Source: Dactylosporangium aurantiacum (GTDB lineage: Bacteria; Actinomycetota; Actinomycetes; Mycobacteriales; Micromonosporaceae). Taken from it: a stretch of DNA of 58,757 nucleotides. The stretch covers positions 1 to 58,757 of the forward strand of contig NZ_JNYJ01000051.1 in NCBI RefSeq assembly GCF_000716715.1. The letters are read 5' to 3'. The stretch's first letter is position 1. Every line of letters starts with the position of its first letter. Below, piece by piece: positions 25,656-33,640 of this stretch. The position numbers and the translations under genes were made by a program. The notes below the pieces were generated by a model that saw only the letters and a list, made by a program, of their open reading frames with translations, did no database searches and had not been told where the DNA came from.

Positions 25656-28316
25656 TCAGGCCGCGCCGAACATCCACACCCCGGGCCGCATCTCGATCGC
25701 GGCCATGGCGCCGCCCCGGCTCGGCTCGCGGCGGATGCGTTCGGCGACCCGGTGCGCGAACTCGCGCCACCGCGGGTCGCCGAGCTGGTCGGCGGCCCGC
25801 CCGCACTCGGCGAAGCGGTGCAGCGCCGCGTCCCGCTCGCCACGGCGCAGCTCCACCAGCGCGAGGCCGCGCAGGGCGTCCGTCGCGCCGCGGACGTCAC
25901 CGTCGGCGCGGCACAGGATGAGGCCCTGGGCGTACAGACGCCGCGCCCGGTCACCGAGCCCGTGCTCCAGCGACACGTCGGCCAGCCCGATGAGGCCGTG
26001 CGCCTCGACCGGCCGGCACCCCGACGACCTGGCCCAGCGGTGCGCGCGCTCGAACGCGGCGGTCGCCTCGGGCACCTGCCGGCGCTGCCACGCCAGCTCG
26101 CCGAGGGACAGCTCGGCGACGGCCTCCGCGGTGCCGTTGCCGGCCCGGCGGGCCGCGTCCAGGGCAAGGCCGAGAACCTCGCCCCAGTCGTCCCAGCCGG
26201 CGCTCACCTGGAAGTAGCCGCTGAGCGCGTCGGCGAGGCGCCACACCAGCGGCCAGAGCCCGGCGGCGTGGGCCCGCCGCACGGCGGTGACCAGCCCGGC
26301 GGCCTCCACGTCGAACCAGCGCAGCGGGGCGTCGCCGACCACGCCGTTCATGCCGTTCATGCCGTTCATGCCGGCCCCGCCGGTCGCGCCGTCCGGCGGC
26401 CGCGGGGCCGGGTCGCCGGGCAGGTCCAGGGCCCGGCCGGGGGTGAGCAGCGCGTCGGCGTGCCGGGCCAGGTCGGTCGCGGTGCGGCACCAGCGCTCGA
26501 CGGCGGCGGCGCGGGCGTCCGCCGGCTCCTCCGCGAGCAGCTCCACCGCGAGGGCGCGCAGCAGGACGTGGAAGCCGAACCGACCCGGCCGGCCGACCAC
26601 GGAGCGGTGCTCGAGCAGCTGGGCGTGCACCAGCTCGGTGATCACCTGTTCGGCGTCGCCGGAGGCCGCGCCGAGCAGCGCCGCGGCGGTCCACGCCGCG
26701 AAGTCCTGCGCGGGTGCCACCGCCAGCAGCCGCATCGCCCGCTGCGCGGCCGGGCTGACCTCGCGGTAGCCGACGAGCAGGTTGGACCGCACGTCGATGT
26801 CGCCGACGGTCAGCAGGCTCAGCCGGGCCGGCTCGTCGGCGAGCCGCGCGGCGAGGCCCGCCGCGGTCCACTGTGGACGCATGGCGAGGCTCGCCCCGGC
26901 GACCCGCAGGGCGAGCGGCAGGTGGCCGCACAGCCGGGCGATGCGGGCGGCGGCGCGGCGGTCCGCGGTGATGCGGTCCCCGCCGGTCGCGGCGAGCAGC
27001 TCGCAGGCGGCGGCCTGGTCCAGCACCGGCAGGACCACGTGCCGGGCGCCCTCGATGGCGGTGAGGATCCGCCGGCCGGTGATGAGGACCGTGCATTCGC
27101 CGGTGGCGGCGAGGATCCCGCGGATCTGCCGCTCGGAGACCGCATCGTCCAGGACGATCAGCAGCCGCCGGCCGGCGATGACCCTCTGCAGGGTGACGAG
27201 CAGCCCTTCGAGATCCCCGCTCAGCTCGCCGGTGACGTCGTTCCCGGCACCCGCCGGGAACGCCCGCAGCAGCCGCTGCACCGACTGGGTGGCGTCCAGG
27301 GGCGCCCCCTCGCTGCTGCGCAGGTTGGCGAAGAGCCGCCCGTCGTGGAACCGGTCGCTGAGCCGGTGCGCGAGCGCCAGCGCGAACGCGGTCTTGCCGA
27401 CGCCGGCCTTGCCGGCGATGCTGAGCACCCGCGTGGTGCGGGGACCGCCGTCGCCGAGCAGCTCCACGGCCCGGGCGAGCTCGGCGTCGCGGCCGGTGAA
27501 GTCGGCGACCGGCCGGGGCAGCCACACGATCGGCTCGGGCGGGCGGCCGCCGCCGCGCCATTCCAGCCCCGGGTCGAAGCGCAGGACCCGCTGGTGCAGC
27601 TCGCGCAGGTCCGTGCCCGGGTCGGTGCCGAGCTCGTCGGCGAGCCGGCGACGGATCCGGCCGAACACCCGCAACGCGTCGGCCTGCCGGTCGCTGCGGT
27701 GCAGCGCGAGCATGAGCTGGGCGTGCAGCCGCTCCCGCAGCTGGTGCTCGTCGGCCAGCGCCAGCAGCTCGGCGATGATCTCACGGTGGTGGCCCAGCTG
27801 CAGCTCGGCGGCGAAGAGGTGCTCCAGCGCGTCCAGCTGCAGCTCCTGCAGCCGGGCGGCGGCGGACATGAGCACCGGCCCGTGCGGGATGTCCGCCAGT
27901 GGCGGGCCGGACCACAGCGCCGTCGCCGCGCGCAGCAGCCGCGCCGCCTCGGCCTGGTCGTGGCGCTGCAGGGCGGCGCGGCCGTCGCGGCGCAGCGTCT
28001 CGAACCGGCTCAGGTCGACCTCGTCCGGGCCGACCTGCATCACGTACCCGGGTGCGCGGGTGACGATCGGCCCGCCGGCCGCCGGCTCCAGCTGCTTGCG
28101 CAGCTGCGACACGTACACCTGCAGGGTGGTCGTCGCGGTGCGCGGCGGGTGCTCGCCCCACAGCTCCTCGATGAGGCAGTCGGCGGAGACCACGTCGCCG
28201 GCCCGGATGAGCAGGGTCGCGGCCACCACCCGCAGCTTCGCCGCGGACGGGGTGCGCTCACCGAGCCGGACCGGGCCGAGCAGCCGGTAGCGTGCGGGCG
28301 TGGTCGCGGGCGCCAC
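25656..28316 (-). CDS. Large SARP-family (AfsR-like) transcriptional regulator
   Basis: An 886-residue regulator with an OmpR-type winged helix (YRLLGPVRLGE, then LIEELWGEHPPRTATTTLQ and YVSQLRKQLE), a bacterial transcriptional activation domain (to about residue 255), an NB-ARC-like ATPase with Walker A GKAGVGKTA (about 305) and LLIVLDDA, and a C-terminal TPR region (about 640-870). SARPs activate antibiotic clusters by binding direct heptamer repeats. The chosen start, GTG at 28316, lies five bases after the AfsA-like stop and precedes VAPATTPARYRLLG; longer frames add residues overlapping the AfsA gene. A tandem nine-base repeat encodes MNG three times in the linker at 26343-26369. Confidence 0.92.
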   Translation of the reverse strand: MAPATTPARYRLLGPVRLGERTPSAAKLRVVAATLLIRAGDVVSADCLIEELWGEHPPRTATTTLQVYVSQLRKQLEPAAGGPIVTRAPGYVMQVGPDEVDLSRFETLRRDGRAALQRHDQAEAARLLRAATALWSGPPLADIPHGPVLMSAAARLQELQLDALEHLFAAELQLGHHREIIAELLALADEHQLRERLHAQLMLALHRSDRQADALRVFGRIRRRLADELGTDPGTDLRELHQRVLRFDPGLEWRGGGRPPEPIVWLPRPVADFTGRDAELARAVELLGDGGPRTTRVLSIAGKAGVGKTAFALALAHRLSDRFHDGRLFANLRSSEGAPLDATQSVQRLLRAFPAGAGNDVTGELSGDLEGLLVTLQRVIAGRRLLIVLDDAVSERQIRGILAATGECTVLITGRRILTAIEGARHVVLPVLDQAAACELLAATGGDRITADRRAAARIARLCGHLPLALRVAGASLAMRPQWTAAGLAARLADEPARLSLLTVGDIDVRSNLLVGYREVSPAAQRAMRLLAVAPAQDFAAWTAAALLGAASGDAEQVITELVHAQLLEHRSVVGRPGRFGFHVLLRALAVELLAEEPADARAAAVERWCRTATDLARHADALLTPGRALDLPGDPAPRPPDGATGGAGMNGMNGMNGVVGDAPLRWFDVEAAGLVTAVRRAHAAGLWPLVWRLADALSGYFQVSAGWDDWGEVLGLALDAARRAGNGTAEAVAELSLGELAWQRRQVPEATAAFERAHRWARSSGCRPVEAHGLIGLADVSLEHGLGDRARRLYAQGLILCRADGDVRGATDALRGLALVELRRGERDAALHRFAECGRAADQLGDPRWREFAHRVAERIRREPSRGGAMAAIEMRPGVWMFGAA
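26343..26369 (-). repeat. Tandem 9-base repeat coding Met-Asn-Gly three times
   Basis: Three perfect copies of GCCGTTCAT (plus strand) in the SARP gene, giving (MNG)3 in a linker between the ATPase and TPR parts. The unit is in frame, so copy number changes would lengthen or shorten the linker without a frameshift. Confidence 0.9.
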
Positions 28317-28321
28317 CGGGA

Positions 28322-29245
28322 TCAGCCGTCTTCCAGGACGGTGACCGACGCGGTGCCCAGCGGCGTGCCGGTCTGCGTGAAGCGCAGCTCGACCGGCACG
28401 ACCGGCTGGCCGTCCCGGTTGCGGGTGGCGGTGCCGGGTCTGGCGGTGCACCGCACGGTGGCCTCACCGGCGACCGCGGCGCTGAACCGGCCCGACCACA
28501 GCGTCACGGTGCAGTGCCCGGAGGCGAAGCCGCGTAACCGGCCCGCGGTGAGGATGGCGGCCTGCCGCCCCGCCTCGAGCAGGTCCCCGTCCGGTGTGTC
28601 CCGCCACGGCGCGGCGCTGCCGGCGGCGGTGCCGGCCAGGTCCAGGCGCAGCTCGTCATCCTCGTCGCGGGGCGGCTGCGCGGACTGCCCGACGAGCACG
28701 TTGCGGGCGTCGGAGCGGCCGACCGAGTGCGGGGACAGCAGCCGGAAGCGGCCCCGACCCGCGCCGGTCGCCGGCTCGCCGTCCGGGACCGGGAACGCGA
28801 CCTCCAGCCGGGCGCTGCCGCACGGCACCGCGCCGATGGTGATGGTGGCCCGGCACAGCAGCGCGGAGGGCACCGCACCGCCGCCCGGGTCGGCGGCCCG
28901 CACCCGCAGGTCGACACTCGCGTGGGAGGAACCGGCGGCGGTCCGCCAGGGCGGCAGGCTGGTGATCCCGGCCTCGAACCGGCCGAAGACCGCGGGCCGG
29001 TCGGCGGGCACCCGGAAGTAGCCGTGCCCGATGAACACCACCGCCTCGCGCAGCGCCTCGGCCAGGAACAGCGGGTCGTGCCGCTTGCCCGGGCCGTCGT
29101 TGTACAGCGGGTGCGCCGAGGGCAGCTCGGCCGACAGGGCGAAACCGTGCTCCTGGGCCCCGGCGGTGTCGGTGAAGGTCCCCGTGGCCGATGACGCGCG
29201 GTGCACCAGCCGCTGAAGGACCGGCATGCGATTCGTGGCGTGCAT
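28322..29245 (-). CDS. AfsA-family butyrolactone (A-factor type) biosynthesis protein
   Basis: A 307-residue protein with two hotdog-like halves, as in AfsA/ScbA, which join a beta-ketoacyl chain from fatty acid synthesis with dihydroxyacetone phosphate in making gamma-butyrolactone signals. The first half has HPLYNDGPGKRHDPLFLAEA and REAVVFIGHGYFRVP; the second has SPHSVGRSDARNVLVG and DTPDGDLLEAGRQAA. Leucine 237 is a TTA codon (28535-28537), which suggests bldA control. The SARP start follows five bases after its stop, so the signal enzyme and the activator are probably one transcript. No gamma-butyrolactone receptor gene lies in the window. A furan- or butenolide-type signal cannot be excluded. 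Confidence 0.9.
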   Translation of the reverse strand: MHATNRMPVLQRLVHRASSATGTFTDTAGAQEHGFALSAELPSAHPLYNDGPGKRHDPLFLAEALREAVVFIGHGYFRVPADRPAVFGRFEAGITSLPPWRTAAGSSHASVDLRVRAADPGGGAVPSALLCRATITIGAVPCGSARLEVAFPVPDGEPATGAGRGRFRLLSPHSVGRSDARNVLVGQSAQPPRDEDDELRLDLAGTAAGSAAPWRDTPDGDLLEAGRQAAILTAGRLRGFASGHCTVTLWSGRFSAAVAGEATVRCTARPGTATRNRDGQPVVPVELRFTQTGTPLGTASVTVLEDG

Positions 29246-29475
29246 TCCTCATCCCACCCGTGTATGTATCACGTCGACCGTGAATTCTTCATTTTCACCG
29301 CGCGGTCTTATACAGATGTCAATGGCGCTCTACGGGCCAGAATACTATCGACGTTGATCGCACACAGTGGCCTTGTGTCCGCTATGGACCGTAATTTTGC
29401 CGGACGCAAGGCACGCTTTAGCGGGCCGCACCAAGGTGACTGGGTCAGCTCAACCGATCGCAGTGGAGGCACCTG
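29246..29475. promoter_or_regulatory. Divergent AfsA / KASIII operon promoter region with GCTAAAG site
   Basis: A 230-base divergent gap, markedly lower in GC than the genes, between the AfsA-like gene and the long plus-strand biosynthetic group. It holds CTTTAGC at 29416-29422; read on the minus strand this is CCCGCTAAAGCGTGCC. The core is 54 bases upstream of the KASIII-like start. A short inverted repeat (ACACA/TGTGT) is seen around 29364-29380. No clear butyrolactone-receptor box was recognised. Confidence 0.5.
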
Positions 29476-30513
29476 ATGCGCTGGGAAAACGTGTACGTGG
29501 CCGGGCTCGGCGCGTACCTGCCGCGGGAGGCGGTGAAGGCGGACGACGCCGTCGCCGCCGGCCTGTACGACGCGGGGGAACACGAGGCCAACGGCATCCG
29601 AGAGGTCCGCATCGCCGGCGAGGGCGAGGCCCCGGCGGAGATGGCCGCCGCGGCCGGCCGCCAGGCCGTGCAGCGCTCCGGGCACGCCCCGGAGGACTTC
29701 GGGCTGGTACTGCATGCCTGCTGCGCCCACCAGGGCCAGGACTTCTGGACCCCGGCGTCGTTCGTGCAGCGGGAGGCGGGGGCCGGCACCGGCGCCGCCA
29801 TCGAGATCCGGCAGGGCTCCAACGGCGGCCCCGCCGCGCTCGAGCTCGCCGCGTCGTGGATCACGTCGCGGCCGGACGCCCCGGCCGCGCTCATCACCAC
29901 CGGTGACTCGTTCAAGCTGCCGTACTTCAACCGCTGGACGACCGACGACCAGCAGATCTACGGCGACGGCGCCGGCGCGGTCGTGCTGTCGACGCGGGGC
30001 GGCTTCGCCAAGCTGCGCTCCACCGCGAGCGTCGGCGACCCGTCGCTGGAGCCGATCTACCGGGGCGACGACGCGTGGAACGACGCGCCGTTCTACAACG
30101 GCAAGCCCGGCGACATGCGCGCCCGCAAGCACGCGTACCTGATGCAGAACCCGAACGGCTACGAGGAGGCCATCGAGCGCATCGGCCGCAACTTCGGCGG
30201 CGTGCTGCACCGCGCGCTGACCGACGCCGACACGACGCTGCCGGACACCCAGTGGTTCGTGCACGCCAACGTCGGGCAGACCGTCGCCGACTGGGGCTTC
30301 TACGGCCAGCTCGGCCTCGACCCGAAGCAGACCACCTACGAGTGGGGCAAGGACTACGGCCACATGGGCGCCGGCGACCAGCTCATCGGCCTCAACCACC
30401 TGATCGAGACCGGCCGGCCGAAGCCTGGCGACCTGATCGTCACCGTCGGCGCCGGCATCGGTTTCATGTGGACGGTCGCCGTCCTGGAGGTCGTCGATGT
30501 CCCCCAGTGGTGA
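29476..30513 (+). CDS. KASIII-like acyltransferase a, Cys-to-Ser nucleophile variant
   Basis: A 345-residue thiolase-fold protein of the ketoacyl-ACP synthase III family. The active-site region reads IRQGSNGGPAALELA: the Cys expected before NGG is Ser (S115). The catalytic His is present (FVHANVGQT, H263), while the Asn position carries His (GHMGAGDQ, H296). The surrounding NGG-x-AAL pattern is that of KASIII-like acyltransferases that move acyl groups to other acceptors rather than making C-C bonds; Ser nucleophiles are known from DpsC. The role here is not known. GGAGG precedes the ATG. It overlaps the FkbM gene by 17 bases, and a related gene follows at 31422. Confidence 0.85.
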   Translation: MRWENVYVAGLGAYLPREAVKADDAVAAGLYDAGEHEANGIREVRIAGEGEAPAEMAAAAGRQAVQRSGHAPEDFGLVLHACCAHQGQDFWTPASFVQREAGAGTGAAIEIRQGSNGGPAALELAASWITSRPDAPAALITTGDSFKLPYFNRWTTDDQQIYGDGAGAVVLSTRGGFAKLRSTASVGDPSLEPIYRGDDAWNDAPFYNGKPGDMRARKHAYLMQNPNGYEEAIERIGRNFGGVLHRALTDADTTLPDTQWFVHANVGQTVADWGFYGQLGLDPKQTTYEWGKDYGHMGAGDQLIGLNHLIETGRPKPGDLIVTVGAGIGFMWTVAVLEVVDVPQW

Positions 30514-31339
30514 GACCGCCACGCTCGCCCCGCCGGCGGTAACCGCGGGCCCGGACGACTTCGTCCTGCCCAACGGCATGGTCGTGGCGCACCAGCGGGC
30601 CTACGAGACCACCTACCTGTACGACGAGATCTTCGCCCGCAACTGCTACCTGCAGCACGGCATCACCCTGCCGCCCGGCGCGGTCGTGCTCGACATCGGC
30701 GCGAACATCGGCATGTTCAGCATGTTCGTGGCCCGGCAGTGCCCGGACGCCACGATCCACGCGGTCGAGCCGGCCCCGGCGCTGATCGGCGTGCTGCGCA
30801 CCAACCTGGCCCGGCACGCGCCGGGCGGGGTCGCGCACCACTGCGGCGTGTCCGCCCAGGACGGCTCGATGCAGTTCACCTACTACCCCAACTCGTCGGT
30901 GTTCTCCGGGTTCCACGCCGACACCGCGATCGACCGGGCCGTGCTGCGCAAGGTCATCGAGAACGCCGCCGAGGAGAGCGGCGAGACCGAGCCGGTGCCC
31001 GACTTCCTGCTCGACGACCTGCTGCAGAACCGGTTGCACGCCGAGCGGCACGAGATCGCGACCCGGTCGGTCAGCTCGCTGATCGCCGAGTGCGGCCTCG
31101 AGCGCGTCGACCTGTTGAAGATCGACGCGGAGCGCAGCGAACTCGCCGCGCTCGACGGGATCACCGACGCGGACTGGTCCAAGATCCGCCAGGTGGCGCT
31201 GGAGTCGCACGGCGGCGCCGCCGAGCACGACCTGCTGGCCGAGATCCTTCGCCGGCGCGGCTTCGACGTCGTGGTGGACACCTACGGCCCGCTGCGCGAC
31301 ACCGGCTTCGCCAACATCTTCGCCCGCCGCGCCGACTGA
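30497..31339 (+). CDS. FkbM-family SAM-dependent methyltransferase
   Basis: A 280-residue class I methyltransferase. The SAM-binding motif VLDIGANIGMFSMF is near residue 65, followed by the acidic IHAVEPAP, and a C-terminal VDLLKIDAERSEL typical of the FkbM family, whose members mostly methylate hydroxyl groups. The middle NSSVFSGFHAD segment is also common in this family. It overlaps the preceding KASIII-like gene, so the two are probably translated together. Likely acceptor: a hydroxyl of the polyketide or of an ACP-bound glyceryl-derived unit; neither can be decided from sequence. Confidence 0.9.
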   Translation: MSPSGETATLAPPAVTAGPDDFVLPNGMVVAHQRAYETTYLYDEIFARNCYLQHGITLPPGAVVLDIGANIGMFSMFVARQCPDATIHAVEPAPALIGVLRTNLARHAPGGVAHHCGVSAQDGSMQFTYYPNSSVFSGFHADTAIDRAVLRKVIENAAEESGETEPVPDFLLDDLLQNRLHAERHEIATRSVSSLIAECGLERVDLLKIDAERSELAALDGITDADWSKIRQVALESHGGAAEHDLLAEILRRRGFDVVVDTYGPLRDTGFANIFARRAD

Positions 31340-31356
31340 CGCCCGCACCCCACGAA

Positions 31357-31383
31357 CCGCCGGCCGGCCCGTCCGGCCGGCGG
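31357..31383 (+). terminator. Stem-loop inside the biosynthetic group after the FkbM gene
   Basis: A perfect 11-base inverted repeat, CCGCCGGCCGG / CCGGCCGGCGG, with a five-base loop, in the 82-base gap between the FkbM gene and KASIII-like gene b. It may be a terminator or partial attenuator that changes the ratio of upstream to downstream transcripts. Confidence 0.6.
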
Positions 31384-31421
31384 GGAAACCACCGTGCCCA
31401 CCGCTACCCCGACGGAGCGTC

Positions 31422-32480
31422 ATGCCCGAGCAGCCCTTGTTCCTAGCCGCCGCGGCGGCGTGGCTTCCGCCGCCGACCGAGCTCGCCGCCCTGGCCGGCG
31501 GCGGCGCCGACGAGTTCGTCACCAACGGCATCGTCAGCGTCCCGGTCGCCGGAGCCGACGACGCGCCGCCGCAGATGGCGGCGCGCGCGGCACAGACGGC
31601 CCTGACCCGCGCGGCCGCCCAGCTGCGGCGGGACGACGTGGTGCTGGTGCTGTACGCCAACACCTACCACCAGGGCCAGAACTCGTTCTGGTCGCCGGCC
31701 TCCTACGTGCAGCGCAGCGCCGGCGTGTCCGGCGCCGCAGCGATCAACGTGGGCCAGGCCTCCAACGGCGGCATGGCCGCGCTGGACCTCGCCGCCGGCT
31801 ACCTGTCGGCCCGTGGCAGCGGCGCGGCGCTCATCACCGCCGCGGACCGCTTCTGCGAGCCGGGCATCGTACGGTGGGCCGCCGACTACGGCGCGGTCTA
31901 CGGCGACGGTGCCGCGGCCGTGGTGCTGTCCACCAGCGGCGGCTTCGCCCGCGTGCTGTCGGTGCACACCAGCACCGACGCCGAGCTGGAGCAGATGCAC
32001 CGCGGCAACACCCGCTTCCAGCCGGCCCCGACCGGCGCTCCGGTGGACGTGCGGCTGTCGAAGGTCCAGTTCATCACCGACTTCGGCCTGGACAACCTGC
32101 TGCACCGGCTGTCCACGGGCATGCGCGCCGTCGTCGGCGCCGCGCTCGCCCGGGCCGGCTGCGACCTGGCCGACATGGCCGTGGTCGTGCTGCCGAACCT
32201 CAACCGCAAGATGCTCACCGACCAGTACCTCGAACCCCTCGCCCTGGACCCGGACCGCACCCTCGTGGCGTGGTCGTCGCGGGTCGGGCACCTGGGCGCG
32301 GCCGATCAGCTCGCCGGCGTGGCGCACCTGGTCGAGGCCGGCCGGGTGGCTCGCGGCGACCGGGTGCTGCTGGTCGGCACCGGCAGCGGGCTGTCCTGGT
32401 CCGCGGCCGTCCTGGAGATCCTCGACGTGCCCGACTGGGCGGAGCAGACCGCGTCGCCCGCGCCGGTCCCGGTGGGCTGA
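31422..32480 (+). CDS. KASIII-like acyltransferase b, Cys-to-Ser nucleophile variant
   Basis: A 352-residue thiolase-fold protein related to KASIII-like protein a. The active-site region reads NVGQASNGGMAALDLAA, with Ser (S114) for Cys. The position of the catalytic His is Asn (VLPNLNRKML), and GHLGAADQ carries His at the usual Asn position. It has therefore lost more of the KASIII triad than protein a and may be inactive alone. Since the genes flank one methyltransferase gene, the two proteins may form a heterodimer; that is inference. The ATG follows a GGAG site. Confidence 0.82.
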   Translation: MPEQPLFLAAAAAWLPPPTELAALAGGGADEFVTNGIVSVPVAGADDAPPQMAARAAQTALTRAAAQLRRDDVVLVLYANTYHQGQNSFWSPASYVQRSAGVSGAAAINVGQASNGGMAALDLAAGYLSARGSGAALITAADRFCEPGIVRWAADYGAVYGDGAAAVVLSTSGGFARVLSVHTSTDAELEQMHRGNTRFQPAPTGAPVDVRLSKVQFITDFGLDNLLHRLSTGMRAVVGAALARAGCDLADMAVVVLPNLNRKMLTDQYLEPLALDPDRTLVAWSSRVGHLGAADQLAGVAHLVEAGRVARGDRVLLVGTGSGLSWSAAVLEILDVPDWAEQTASPAPVPVG

Positions 32481-32581
32481 CCCGGCGACGACCGGCCGCC
32501 CGACATTTCCGCCGAGGAATGCGGCGGCGTACGAACGCGCCTTCGAAATGCAATGTCCGCCCGAGAGCAAAGGACAGTTCT

Positions 32582-33640
32582 TTGCGAATCACAGCCCTCA
32601 GTGAAGTGCTTCCGGGAGAACCGGTCACCAATTCCGACATGGCTGCCCGGTTCGGCCTGCACGAGCAGTGGCTCGAGCGGATGACCGGAAATCGCAGCCG
32701 CTATTTCTGCAACCCCGACAGTCCGGCCGGGGTGCCCAAGAGCACCGGCGACCTGGCCACCGCCGCGGGCGGCAAGGCCCTGGAGGCGGCCGGTCTCGGC
32801 CCGGGCGACGTCGACTTCCTCATCCTGACCACCGCGTCGCCGGACCATCTGATGCCGGCGACGGTGAACCTCGTCGCCGACCGGCTCGGCATCGACGGCG
32901 TGCCGACCTTCCAACTGACCTCCGGCTGCGCCGGTGCGCTGCAGGGCCTGTACACCGCGCGGGCGCTGCTGGCCGGCGGGCTGCGCCGCGGCCTGGTCAT
33001 CGGCGCCGACACGTGCCTGAAGTTCTGGCCGTCCAAGCGCGACGTCGCCGACATGCGCCCCGCCGAGATGATCAACTTTGCGTTGTTCGGCGACGGCGGT
33101 GGCGCCGCGGTCGTCGAGGCCGACACCGACGGCCCCGGCTTCGTCGTCGAGCAGATGGTCCTGCGGGCGGTCGGCCTCGGCCGTAAGCCGGCGCAGGTGG
33201 TGCGCTGGTACGGCGCCGAAGGTGCGCCGCACGTCACCGGCCCGAACGGGATCAGCGCCCCGGAGCCGATGGGGGAGGAGGACTACAAGGCGATCGAACG
33301 GCACGTGCCGGAGGCGGCCGCCCGGGTCCTCGGCGAGCTCGGTGACCTCACCGGCTGGCTGCCCGCGGAGATGGACCGGGTCCTCACCCCGCAGCTCAAC
33401 GGCGTCATGACGGAAAAGATCCGCGAGTACCTCGGGGTGCGTCCGGAGCAGGCGGTGTCCTGCGTGGCGGAGACCGGCAACAACGGCAACGCGCTGCCGT
33501 TCATCCAACTGCGCCGCGCGCGGGCCGGGATGAACGGCACCGCCGACGGCGCCCGGGTCATGGTCGCCACCATCGAGTCCTCCAAATGGGTCATCTCCGG
33601 CATGGCGCTGCGCCACCAGGGGGCCTCCGATGGCCGTTGA
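32582..33640 (+). CDS. KASIII (FabH-like) protein c of the tetronate-type set
   Basis: A 352-residue ketoacyl-ACP synthase III homologue with an intact nucleophile (QLTSGCAGALQG, C116) and the conserved ETGNNGNALPF region; the usual catalytic His is Gln (TPQLNGVMT). Because FkbH, ACP and acyltransferase genes follow directly, it matches the KASIII of tetronate pathways, which joins the polyketide to glyceryl-ACP and closes the ring. The frame has no suitable ATG or GTG: the best start is TTG at 32582 with AAAGGAC seven bases upstream. It overlaps the FkbH-like gene by 11 bases. Confidence 0.87.
   Translation: MRITALSEVLPGEPVTNSDMAARFGLHEQWLERMTGNRSRYFCNPDSPAGVPKSTGDLATAAGGKALEAAGLGPGDVDFLILTTASPDHLMPATVNLVADRLGIDGVPTFQLTSGCAGALQGLYTARALLAGGLRRGLVIGADTCLKFWPSKRDVADMRPAEMINFALFGDGGGAAVVEADTDGPGFVVEQMVLRAVGLGRKPAQVVRWYGAEGAPHVTGPNGISAPEPMGEEDYKAIERHVPEAAARVLGELGDLTGWLPAEMDRVLTPQLNGVMTEKIREYLGVRPEQAVSCVAETGNNGNALPFIQLRRARAGMNGTADGARVMVATIESSKWVISGMALRHQGASDGR

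Noticed and set aside
29246..29475. A butyrolactone-receptor (ARE-type) operator upstream of the AfsA-like gene
   Set aside because: I compared the region with the ARE pattern that I remember and saw no convincing match; the short inverted repeats there are too weak.
29476..33640. The three KASIII-like genes as a beta-branching (HMG-CoA synthase) cassette
   Set aside because: No enoyl-CoA hydratase pair, no decarboxylating stand-alone KS and no donor ACP for beta-branching are present. The GSNGG and GCAGA motifs fit KASIII types better.
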